From Peromyscus leucopus (lineage: Eukaryota > Chordata > Mammalia > Rodentia > Cricetidae), in assembly GCF_004664715.2 (NCBI RefSeq), contig NC_051083.1, positions 95,509,920 through 95,573,919 of the forward strand: 64,000 nt of DNA, in the 5' to 3' direction. The first letter of the stretch is position 1. Every line of letters starts with the position of its first letter. Shown here piece after piece: positions 54,784 through 64,000 of the stretch. A program made the translations under genes and the position numbers. The notes under the pieces were generated by a model. It did no database searches and was not told the origin of the DNA. It worked only from the letters and a program-made list of their open reading frames with translations.

Positions 54784-54915
54784 TGGCTTCCTGAGACACT
54801 ATGTAGCCATGACTGGCCTAGAGCTCACTATGTAGTTGACCTCCAACTCAATTCACAGTGATCTGCCTGCCTTCGCCTCTAAATGCTGGCATTAAAGGCA
54901 TGTGCCAGCACACCT
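54784..54915 (-). mobile_element. old B1-type SINE (reversed)
   Basis: cctgagacactatgtagcc through aatgctggcattaaaggcatgtgccagc. Confidence 0.8.
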
Positions 54916-54956
54916 GGGAAAATATGTATGTGTTCTTAAATGAGAAGATTCAGATA

Positions 54957-54957
54957 T

Positions 54958-54995
<38 letters not shown>
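54957..54995. repeat. (CT)n tract
   Basis: About 19 CT units with one interruption, then TTTTC-rich sequence. Confidence 0.92.
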
Positions 54996-55027
54996 GTTTT
55001 TTCTTTCCTTTTCTTTTTCATTGTTGT

Positions 55028-55194
55028 TTTCAAGACAGGGTTTCCAGGGTTTCTCCGTGTAGGTTTTTTTTCTTTTTTTTTTTTGAGCCTGTCCTGGATC
55101 TCACACTGTAGACCAGGCTGGCCTCAAACTCATGGAGATCTGCCTGGCTCTGCCTCCTGAGTGCTGGGATTAAAGGCGTGCGCCACCGCCCCGG
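55028..55194 (-). mobile_element. B1 SINE (reversed)
   Basis: ttttcaagacagggtttcc, with a 'cagggtttcc' duplication and an internal T-rich insertion, through ggcgtgcgccaccgccccgg. Confidence 0.9.
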
Positions 55195-55625
55195 TGACTT
55201 TTTTCTTGATTGTAAAGAAATTTAAACTGAATTCTTGGGATAAAAATGTCAAGGAACTAAAGAAACTTGCAAAGCAATGAGCTTGCAGACAATATTCAAA
55301 CTTCTGTATTTACAGAAATTTTATACTGTCTTTACCTAATTACAGTTATTATTTTTAGCAATTTTCACTCATCAACTCTTCCTAAAACAACTCAGTGTGA
55401 TTCATAATAATGAGCCTAATGTGATTATCACCCGTTTCAACCATTATCCATATGTTGAACTGTTTTCTTCAGCGTCCACTCCCCACTGCCATCCACCTGC
55501 CATATGATGTGAAGGGAATCCCACACACTGTATCATTTCACTGGTTTCAGGAAGAATGCCAATTCCGCCCACTCATATTTCATCAATTTATAAAATATTA
55601 AATCATATATTTTAAAAACACTACA

Positions 55626-55702
55626 TGAAGATGTAACTCAGTGGTGAAACACTTGCCTAGCACGTAGAAGGCTGTGGGTTCCATCCCCAGCAAAACACAA
55701 AC
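55626..55702 (+). mobile_element. ID-type SINE
   Basis: gaagatgtaactcagtggtgaaacacttgcctagcac and gtgggttccatccccagc. Confidence 0.75.
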
Positions 55703-56898
55703 AGACACACTAATATGTACAACCAACTACACAGGCTGAGTAGTAAAGCCTATACGCCCAGCTGGTAGGCATACAGGCACACTGAACTAACAGCAATTGC
55801 TCAGTTTACTGTGTCTTTTACCACAGAAATGAAGATCATCAGTAGTGAATCAGGTGAATAGAAGTCAATTCAAGTTTCTACAGCACATTCAGAAGCCATC
55901 CCCCCTCAAAATCTGCCACTTGCCTTTTTGACTTTGTTAAAATATGCGTTTATATTTTCAAAATATATTTACTATATACTTGTGCATATGACAGGATCCA
56001 CTTCCTTCCAAATGTACAGCCAAGAGTCCTAACTTCATTTCCATTTTCAGCATGACACTTAGGACATTTAAAAGAACCAAAGTGTCAAGTTAACAAAAGA
56101 AGGAAGTTGTGCAAACAAAATAATAAAGAACAGTGGAAGTTCAACTTGGTAGCCTCATACTATGTACTTAAAGGTTACAAAACAGTTTCTGGTGCAAAAC
56201 TGTAGCCATGCCTAGCTCACTCATTAGTGGTCTGGCTTGGACTAACCCAACTGCATAGGTGTCTATTAAGACTCGTAATTACCATACAGTAAACTGACAT
56301 TCGCTCTGAAGCAGCCCACACCTCAACAACAAAAGTCAACTTCTCTAAGTTCTCGAACTAGGCCTTAATTCTACTGTCAGGCTTTGAATGCAATCTTCAA
56401 AGAAAAGCAAAGGCTATATAAAAATGTCCTTGATAAAATAGAAGAAACTGGTCCTAGTTAAAGTTGCGTTATCTGGGAGTTCATCAAAATTTTTCTCTAA
56501 TGGTCCACAGAGTAAACAGACCCAGGAGGCCACAGGGTCCCTGTGAATACTGCCAGACAATACATAAATGAAGCCATATGGCTGTGTTCCAACTGAAGTT
56601 TATTTACAGAAACAGGTGGTGGACAAGATTTGGCCACAGGGACTGTTTTTCTGTCCCTGACTTACACCAGTTCGCTCTTTTTTCTAGTAGGAATTTGATA
56701 CCCTAACTGCATACTAACTGGGGCAGATATGGCAGCCACAAAGAGACAACTGATTGCTGCAGTACCACCATAAAAATGAATATCCGTAAAATTAATCACT
56801 ACTCTAGCAAGTTCTTACCATAATACAGGCACACACCATTTTCAAAATATGATAGTATAAGCATCACTAAAAACTAATAGTCACTGTGGAAACAGTTA

Positions 56899-56955
56899 AG
56901 GGTTGGAGATGTTAGCTCAGTGGTAAAGCAATGTCCTGGCCTCTATCCTTACACC
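56899..56955 (+). mobile_element. ID-type SINE fragment
   Basis: agggttggagatgttagctcagtggtaaagcaatg; the second half is lost. Confidence 0.6.
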
Positions 56956-57149
56956 ATACAGAATAAACCGTTAAAACAAATGACAAGTAGTGACTATAAA
57001 AGAAAAATACACAGTGAAGACAAATTTAAGAATTAGAGTAAACAGAAAAGGCCTACAAAGAATATAATTGAGATTCACAACTTCACTACTCAAAATGTAG
57101 GAATAAACTCTCAAAATGTGTTTAAGTAAAAGTAAAGATTTGGTTTTGG

Positions 57150-57294
57150 TTTTTCAAGACAGGGTTTCTCTGTGTTGTTTTGGTGCCTGTCCTGGAACTC
57201 ATTCTGTAGCCCAGGCTGGCCTCGAACTCACAGAGATCCGCCTGGCTCTGCCTCCGAGTGCTGGGATTAAAGGCGTGCGCCACCACCGTCCGGC
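57150..57294 (-). mobile_element. B1 SINE (reversed)
   Basis: ggtttttcaagacagggtttctctg through aaaggcgtgcgccaccaccgtccggc. Confidence 0.94.
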
Positions 57295-57961
57295 AAGTTT
57301 TGTTCTTTAGATAATTTAAAAAAAAAAAAAAACTTTGCTGAACAACTATAGTTTTGCCCACATATTTCTAATTTAAAAAGTGGAACCCAAAATCTCCTTG
57401 GCACTTTGTGTATCAGTTTAATTCTACATTGCGTATGACGAGTGGTAAAACAGACACTGTATTTTAAGGCCCTAAAGGATAGCAGCCATTTTAGTAAGCT
57501 AAGAACATGTATAACCAGATTTCACAGCCACTTGCCAAAGAACATATGTGAGCTCTGGATCTATCAAAACAGTAAATGCATTGCTTGCAGGAAAAGATTA
57601 ATGGGATGTAAGGCTGAAAACAAAGGCTTAAAATTGAATAATGTAAGTATCTAAGACCCCTTGAGATCAGAAGCACAGGCCGTGTGTTCAAAAAAATTTT
57701 TCTGCAACTAATGTATTTACTGTCTCAGCAGTCCAAATTCAAGTTCTGCAGAACTTTCAAGCCATGTAACAACAAAAGATCAGTATTTAAAATATACAAA
57801 GAACTTTTACTACTCAACAATTTCAAATAATCCAACACAAAAATAGACAAAAGGATGATGACAGAATTTTACTGAAGACCTAGCAGTGGCCTGGTAGGTT
57901 GTCCATCCACCAGTGAATGGCACCATACCCATGCATCCATGGCACTTGGTGATTAAAAAAA

Positions 57962-58425
57962 AAAAAAAAGGACCGTCGGGGTGGGAGCACCCAGGAGGTA
58001 GTAGCAGTGGGGAAGAAGGGAGGCAACTATGATCAGCAGTCAGTGTATAGATGTATGAAATTCTCCAACAATAAATTTTAAAAGACCTAGTAAGTGTGTT
58101 TTCAGGGCTGACCATTTGGCATTGGACCTCCAATTGGTGTGCTCTTCCCTGGGGAGGACCACCTCTTCCCCTCCCAAGCTTTCCTCAGTGCCTGTGGTTT
58201 GTGTAGCATTGAGTCCCTAGTCCCTGTCCACTTTGGCATGTTGGGTGGTGTCCTCCTTCCTTGCTCAGGTCACATTTGGGTGATCATGTTGGTGAGACAT
58301 TACAGGCATAACTTAGCCAACTCCTTGACCCTCTGGCTCATACAATCTTTCTGCCTCCTCTGGCAATATTCCCTGAGCCTTAGGTGGGGGAGTGTTTTGT
58401 ATCTATCCACTGGGATTGGAAACAT
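57962..58425 (+). mobile_element. L1-associated rodent repeat
   Basis: The first part ends atgtatgaaattctccaacaataaatttt (L1 3' end). The second (58098 on) has gctgaccatttggcattgg, gtgctcttccctggggagg, ccactttggcatgttg and ccctgagccttaggtggg, a common rodent L1-related block. Class uncertain for the second half. Confidence 0.55.
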
Positions 58426-58620
58426 AAACACAAACTAACAGTATACCGACCCAACGATTATATTTAGTGTGTGTGTGTATGAGTATACACAAACACATAT
58501 ATACACCCAATAACAATAAAAAAAGAGGCCATGAATTTGAAGAATAGAGAGGGGTAGTTAGGAGGGAGAATTTGGAGTGAATAGAGAGGGGAGAAACATT
58601 GTTATTAAACTAGAACTTCA

Positions 58621-58765
58621 AACCAGGTAGACCACACCTTTAATCCCAGTACTTGGGAGGCAGAGGCAGGCAGATCTCTGTGAGTTCAGGCCAGCTTGAT
58701 CTACACAGTTTCAGGACAGCCAGGGAGAGACCTACATAGAGAGACCCTGTCTCAAAAAACAACAA
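58621..58765 (+). mobile_element. B1 SINE
   Basis: accaggtagaccacacctttaatcccag start, gagagaccctgtctc end. Confidence 0.9.
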
Positions 58766-58896
58766 CAAAAAATTACAACCTCAGAAAGCTAAAGAAAATG
58801 CACAAATATAGTACACAAATAAAAACAAGACCAACTAGTAGCAAATGCAGAACATGAGCCATCAGGGTATTATAAATTAAAACTATTAACAATCAC

Positions 58897-59076
58897 ATCG
58901 GGCGGTGGTGGCACACGCCTTTAATCCCAGCCCTGAGGAGGCAGATCCAGGCAGATCTCTGTGAGTTCAAGGCCAGCCTGATCTACATAGTGAGATCCAG
59001 GACAGGCACCAAAGATACAGAGAAATCCTGTCTCGAAAAACAAAAACAAAAAAAAAGAGAGAGAGAGAGAGAGAGA
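58897..59076 (+). mobile_element. B1 SINE with (GA)n tail
   Basis: cgggcggtggtggcacacgcc start, gatccaggacaggcacc, gaaatcctgtctcg, then A-rich and (GA)n. Confidence 0.92.
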
Positions 59077-59687
59077 TCCCTACATAGTGAGTGATAACTA
59101 AAGGGAAATTAGAATAACACCACATAGACTAGCTAAGTGGAGGGAAAAGTAGCAACAATGCAAAAAAACTGACAAAGTCATGACACAGTCACACACTACT
59201 AATGGGAAACAACTACTCTGAAACCTAAACGTGCAACTACTGTATAACCTGGCAATTGTATTCTTAGACAATTATCCCGGAAGTGAAAATTTACGCTCAT
59301 ACACAGAAACAGAGGTTCATTGATAGATGAACGGTTAAGCATACATCTATGACAAGCCATACCACTCAATACTGAAAATAAACAGATTATTGATTAAGAG
59401 TATATTAACTCTACAAATCTCATGGATCTCCAAGGAATTCTGCTAGTGGTAGGAGGCAGTCTAAAAGGGTTACAGTCTGTGCTCCCATTTATTTAGCATT
59501 CTTGAAAGGACAAGAAGGGACATGGGAAATAGATCACTGAGAGCGAGATGACTGTGAGTAGAAAAAGGAAACACACGGAATCCTTGTGGGCTAGAATTGT
59601 TTCGTGACTTGCCTGGCGTGGTCACAGAAAGCTATGCATGGCAACACTGTGCAGAACTAAACAGAGACAAACTGCACGCTAAAAGTG

Positions 59688-59875
59688 GCTGAGCAGTGAA
59701 GAATGCTTGCTGTTCTTGCAGAGAAAGAGTTCAGTTCCCTGCACCTATATCAGGCAGCTCATAATTCCTATGACTCCAGCTTCAAGGCACCCAGGCCCTC
59801 TTCTGGCTTAGGTGGGCATCTGCACACATGTGGCATGCACACATAAATATAAATCAAAACAGGAAAATAAAATTT
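59688..59875 (+). mobile_element. B3-type SINE
   Basis: gctgttcttgcagagaaag, gttccctgcacctatatcaggcagctc, gccctcttctggcttagg. Confidence 0.78.
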
Positions 59876-60177
59876 TAAAAAGAAAAAACTTGTAGAATGT
59901 GAATATGATGGACAGATTGCATCTATTCAACTGCTTAGCTGTACTGTTATATAATAATTACTTGTGATACTAACATTGGGTGAAATCAGATATAGGGTAT
60001 TATTTCTTCTAACTGTATGACAACCTACAACACCAGAATTCATAATCAAAAGAGAAAAAAGTTCAAATGTATAATATCAGCCAGGAGGAGGAGTGGAAAA
60101 ACAAAGCTTATGTGTTTCCTAAGGAAAGTCAAGGAAGTGAGAATATGTAATGCCACAAAGAACCACCTGGAGAGCCT

Positions 60178-60308
60178 GGGTGTGGTGGCACACACCTTTA
60201 ATCCCAGCACTTGAGAGGCAGAAGCAGGGGGATCAAGGACAGCCTTGTCTACAGAACTAGTTCCAGGACAGCCAGGCCTGTTACAGAGAAATCCTGTTTT
60301 GGAAAACA
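60178..60308 (+). mobile_element. B1 SINE with internal deletion
   Basis: gggtgtggtggcacacaccttt start; the 'gagttcgaggccagcctgg' part is reduced to gatcaaggacagcc; gaaatcctgttttgg end. Confidence 0.88.
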
Positions 60309-60420
60309 AAAACTAAAAAGAACCAACAGTCCTCAATATGATACAATTATCTCCTCCTCCCTTATTGAGGCTTAACCTTGAGGCAATTTTGTTCATCCCA
60401 ACTTGGATATTACTATCTTT

Positions 60421-60581
60421 TTTTTTTTCCAGAGACAGGGTTTCTCTGTGTACCTTTGGAGCCTATCCTGGCTGTCCTGGAACTCCCTCTGTAGACCAGG
60501 CTGGCCCCGAACTCACAGAGATCCACCTGCCTCTGCCTCTCGAGTGCTGGGATTACAGGCGAGTGCTACCACCGCCCAGCA
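60421..60581 (-). mobile_element. B1 SINE (reversed) with target duplication
   Basis: T-run, gagacagggtttctctg through gcgagtgctaccaccgcccagc. Exact 15-nt repeat gatattactatcttt at 60406 and 60582. Confidence 0.96.
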
Positions 60582-60804
60582 GATATTACTATCTTTAATA
60601 AAAATGAACTACATGTCCATGTCTCAGTAAAACCACACCACCCTCTCAGACTACAATTTCATAGGTGTTCTCTTAACCATCATATCCTGAAGGTCTACCA
60701 CAAAATACATGAGCCACTAAGAACAAGAGAGTGGAATGAATTTATAAATAGAACGAGTGAGATGTCTGCATATGCTTTTTAAATTTTTTTAATGTATTTT
60801 TGTT

Positions 60805-60919
60805 GTTGTTGCTTGAGACAGGGTCTCTCTATGTAATCCTGGCTGTTCTGGAACTTTCTATGTTGATCAGGCTGGCCTCTGCTTCCCAAGTCTGGGACTG
60901 TGTGCCACAACTCCCAGCT
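60805..60919 (-). mobile_element. old B1-type SINE (reversed)
   Basis: ttgttgcttgagacagggtctctc through gtgccacaactcccagct. Confidence 0.8.
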
Positions 60920-60936
60920 GAATATTTTTATTTTAT

Positions 60937-60987
60937 TTATTTAAATTTTTTTTTTTTTGGTTTTTTGAGACAGGGTTTCTCTGTGTA
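60937..60987 (-). mobile_element. 51-bp 5'-truncated B1 insertion
   Basis: Only the B1 3' end (gagacagggtttctctgtgta, reversed) plus its A-tail. Flanked by the exact 17-nt repeat gaatatttttattttat at 60920 and 60988. Confidence 0.92.
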
Positions 60988-61004
60988 GAATATTTTTATT
61001 TTAT

Positions 61005-61200
61005 GTATATAGGTGTTTTGTCTATATGTTTGTGTACCACATGCATGCCTGGTGCTCACAGACGCCAGAAGAGGGTGCTGGATCCCTTGAGACTGGAGTT
61101 ACAGGCAGCTGTGAGCCACCATGTGGGTGCTGGGAACTGAACCCAGGTCCTATGGAAGAGCAGCCATTGGTCTTAACCACTGAGCCATCATTCCAGCCCC
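61005..61200 (-). mobile_element. B3-type SINE (reversed)
   Basis: accacatgcatgcctggtgctc, gaagagggtgctggatccc, gctgggaactgaacccagg and cttaaccactgagccatcattccagcccc. Confidence 0.9.
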
Positions 61201-63265
61201 TCTGTATATGCTTTTAAAGTTACTAGCCAATTACAATTGTACATCCTCCTCCAAGTGTCTAATGGCCATGAATGTCTAAAACTCAGTGTGGTACCCATAC
61301 TTTTCATCTGCCTATGGAAGTTAACCTAACATTTGTGAAACTGCTTCGGAAATTATGAACTACATGCAGTAACTCATTAAGTCAGGATGAATTAAGAACT
61401 AAGCATAACTTGCTATGCAGACCTTTGAGAAAATGTTTTAAACTGATGTAACAAGATTCAGCCACAGCTTTAATGTGAACTACATTAAAATACATATAGA
61501 TTCATAAAAATCTCATTATTTTCATAGTACAAAATCCAACACGAGGGATTTATGAATCATCTTGGAAACTGTAGATTCATTTTAATTTATATATGTGAAA
61601 ACTAAGAAAAGTGCCTTGTTCAGGGTTGATATAGCTAGATACAGCTGAGGCTAAAATCTGAAACTCTCCAGAGTCTGGATTCAGGTCTCTTGGCAACTAA
61701 TTGGACAAGATTCTTTGTTCTTTCTCCACCCATCACATCCCTACAAAACTGGGTAACAAAAATTCTATATTTGATCTAGTTTTAAGAATATTTATTTTAA
61801 AGAAGCTACAAAGCTGAAATCACTCAAACTTTTAAATCAGCACATTAAACGCTTCTGGGATTTTTTTTTTTATGTCAAGGTCCTTTATCTCAATTTGCAA
61901 GTATAACAGCCAATATAATGCTGGTTCCTCCATGGAAGTGGCAGAGAAGGGCCATTTGAACAGAAGTCTAGCTTGTTTTCCACTTTTGCAGATTCAGCTG
62001 AAAAGATGAGCTAGTTTGCAATTTAAGGGAGGCCTTACATTTAAATTTTTGCTTGACATGCTCAGTAGCAGCACTGTAATTGATATCCACTTGCTGATTT
62101 ATATATCGAGAACATGTGGAATCCTGGCTTGTTGGAAGTGAAAGAAGAAAAACTAAAGTTAAAGCAAGTGCAGGAAACTGCTTTCTTAGGTTGAATTAGC
62201 AATGCGTTAATAAGCATGAATTTAGAGGTCCAAGAAACAAAACACGAGAAGGAACCTCGGTTATGCTTGAATCCAACTGCATGACAGCTGGACATATTTT
62301 CACAGAAGAGGAAACTGAGTGGTTGATTAAACCATTAACCAGTAAAGCAAAGGGCTTACTTCTTCAGCGAGGTTCATTTCCCCTTATTCCGACTCTTAAC
62401 GTCGTTTCTCTAAGTGAAGATTGACTTTTAGGATGAAAAGTACAAAGGAGCAAATTAATTTCAAGAGAATTAAAAATAAATGTCTTCGAAGGAGATGCTG
62501 GAGTAAAACGGAGAAATGACGTCTGATTTCAAATATGTAACCAGTTAGGCAATGAATCACATTCTCCTAGGTTTTTCTGTCTATAGACATCAGCCACAGT
62601 TCTTCTCGGTACTCGAATGAGAGGAAGAGGAAGTGAATAAACCTTATATTAAATATACCTACTGAACGCGGGGATGAAGACGGGAAGAACACACCATGCA
62701 CGCTTCAGCTAGGATCCAGCTGTTTGCTAACATACCTAAAGGTATGGATGCTGAGAGGTTATCTATCGAAACCTAAGGTTCCCCCGCCTCAAATGCGAGA
62801 GGGCAGATGTTTCTGGAGCCAAAGAGACATCCCCCCCCCCCCCCGCGCGCGCCCGGACCCTGTTACAGAGTGACTGGGAGGGGACAAAATGGAGCGGAGG
62901 TCTAGGGGCGCCCTAAAGGTCGTTTGGAGGTCTAGCAGGCACTTTGTGTGCTCTTATCAACTGAGTCATGGCAAAGCCCTGTACCCCCGGGAGGAAGAGT
63001 TCTCATGGCCCTCGGGTACAGGGAGCTGCAGGGAAGAACCAGGCGGGTTTCTGGAGGATCCCGGAGCGCATCCAAAGAGATAGCTACAGCGGTTATCTCC
63101 CCAGAAGCCCAGGTGCTCCAGGAGCCAGCGGCCACTCCCGAGAAGCCGAGCGCCCCCCTGACCTCCAGCCGGCTCAGGTGAACAACGCGGAGCCCGACAG
63201 GGATAGGGGGGCCCTCCCGGGCACCGACCCAGCGGCCGCAGCCTCCCCAGTCTAGGATCACTCAC

Positions 63266-63480
63266 CAAAGGTTGCTGCCTGGTCCACCACGTCTCCGCCG
63301 CTCGGTCCGGCCTTAAGGGGAAGGAAGCTCACGGAGAGCACCCGCGTGCCCGCTAGCTCCAGAGCTGCCGTGCAAGGAGGGGCGCGCCGCGGAGGGCAGT
63401 GGAAAAAAAAAAAAAAGCCGCAGCGGCGCGCGCGCAACCCGGACGGCCAGCGGAGGCGGGGCGCAGCGCGAGCCCGGAAA
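63266..63480 (-). other. ACSL4: ACSL4 exon 1 (5'UTR; donor certain, 5' end estimated)
   Basis: On the minus strand the sequence ends CAACCTTTG at 63266 and is followed by the strong donor GTGAGT (63265-63260). It lies inside the CpG island and has no start codon in frame with the protein, so it is taken as the non-coding first exon. A T14 run (minus strand) lies at about 63402-63415. The upstream limit is a guess; only the donor position is well supported. Confidence 0.65.
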
Positions 63481-63593
63481 AGACGCGCCTGGAGGGGCGG
63501 GCGGAGTGGGGGCGCGCGGTGGTGTGGCTGAGCCCGCCGAATCGCAGGCGGCCGCCGGCTCGGCCCACCCACGCGCCCGCCTCCGTTCGCGAA

Positions 63594-63603
63594 GGACGTC
63601 ACC
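63594..63603 (-). promoter_or_regulatory. ACSL4: CRE-like site in the ACSL4 promoter
   Basis: On the minus strand this reads GGTGACGTCC, containing the TGACGTC core of a cAMP response element. It sits in the CpG island upstream of, or close to, the inferred transcription start. A CREB/ATF role is inferred from the motif alone. Confidence 0.45.
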
Positions 63604-64000
63604 GGCAAAGAGGAGGAGCCCGGTGGGGCTCGCGGCTGCTGCAAAGGAGGGCTGCTACCAAGGGGTCGCGAGTCGCTAAAGGCTCCCTAGAGCCCATTGC
63701 CACAATGCTGGTCCCGCAGTGCTGGGCTGGGCTGCCCGCGAGGGCTTGGCGCCCGACGGCGGAGAGCTGCAGAACTGGCACACGCCCTAGCGGGCTTCCC
63801 AGGACTCCACCCAGGATGAAAGTTCCCCCGAGGTCATCTTCCAGCTGCCCTAGTAGATACCTATCTTTTGATTGCCTCGTGCTTCGTATAGGAGAGATCT
63901 TAACCCAGTTTGCTGGCTTCGAGCTCCTGTAAGCCTGAGCCAAAGCTACCCATCCTTTTATCTTACCTTGAGTCGTGTTAAGATTCTTGCTCCCTCGGGC

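Larger units (their letters stand above)
28925..63265 (-). other. ACSL4: ACSL4 intron 1 (about 34 kb, repeat-dense)
   Basis: This is the large first intron between the CpG-island exon and the candidate second exon. It holds no second gene that I can recognise. Its content is mostly retroposons, listed separately. Stretches in which I see nothing specific include 35760-36545, 36635-37280, 39610-41100, 41515-42850, 44100-44940, 46180-46465, 48000-48655, 48970-49880, 50235-50770, 55200-55620, 55705-56895 and 61205-62825. Several of these are AT-rich unique sequence. Confidence 0.75.
62830..63800 (-). promoter_or_regulatory. ACSL4: CpG-island promoter of ACSL4
   Basis: This is the only long CpG-rich stretch in the window, with dense CG dinucleotides, cgcgcg runs and GC boxes such as cccgcccc, read on the minus strand upstream of exon 1. 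There is no obvious TATA box, as expected for a housekeeping-type CpG-island promoter. A C14 run followed by cgcgcgcg at 62831-62852 marks its left edge. The ORFs predicted across it on both strands follow from the GC richness and are not supported as genes. The exact transcription start cannot be read; I place it between about 63400 and 63650. Confidence 0.8.

Noticed and set aside
63399..63932. 177-residue plus-strand open frame over the CpG island
   Set aside because: GC-rich sequence suppresses stop codons; Arg/Pro/Ala-rich frames on both strands are typical CpG-island artefacts.

Overview
This window is mammalian nuclear DNA from a rodent, most likely a cricetid (hamster, deer mouse or vole type). 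Dense B1, B2, B3, ID and RSINE/B4-type SINEs, rodent L1 3' ends, URR1 DNA transposons and class II ERV solo LTRs show this. Many B1 copies carry the variant with 'ggcgcaaagctacacagag', which I associate with cricetids. There is one recognisable gene, ACSL4 (long-chain acyl-CoA synthetase 4, X-linked in known mammals), on the minus strand. The window is therefore probably X-chromosomal.

Layout, following the gene from its 5' end at the right. A CpG-island promoter and non-coding exon 1 lie at about 62.83-63.80 kb. A roughly 34-kb first intron (28.9-63.3 kb) is packed with repeats. A candidate 53-nt non-coding exon 2 is at 28.9 kb. Exon 3 (19939-20469) carries both the long-isoform start and the short-isoform start. 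Exons 4-11 at 19.3, 17.0, 14.3, 12.7, 12.5, 10.8, 6.8 and 6.5 kb are intact, keep phase, and encode residues 1-479 of about 711 of the long isoform. They include the AMP/ATP-binding P-loop motif [11 protein letters not shown] and the YGLTE motif.

The leftmost 3.8 kb is different. It has no clean exon, no recognisable repeat and about six times more CpG than a clean intron sample from the same window. Read on the minus strand against what I know of ACSL4, it still holds exons 12, 13, 14 and 15 in the right order, at about 2.85, 2.1, 1.3 and 0.4 kb. They are riddled mainly with inserted bases. I interpret this as uncorrected long-read sequence patched into an assembly gap, not as real gene decay. 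The last coding exon lies off the left edge. A second, smaller quality problem with the opposite signature (deletions only) affects a B1 element beside a T-run of about 34 at 35.6 kb.

I see no other protein-coding gene, no structural RNA gene beyond SINEs, no CRISPR array and no novel multi-gene system. The other long open frames lie in repeats or look like chance. The most informative non-genic structures are two ERV solo LTRs with exact 6-bp target duplications (30492-30773 and 51452-51980). The second contains B1-like modules and sits inside an L1 insertion with an inverted 5' part. There is also a set of nested SINE insertions with readable target-site duplications.
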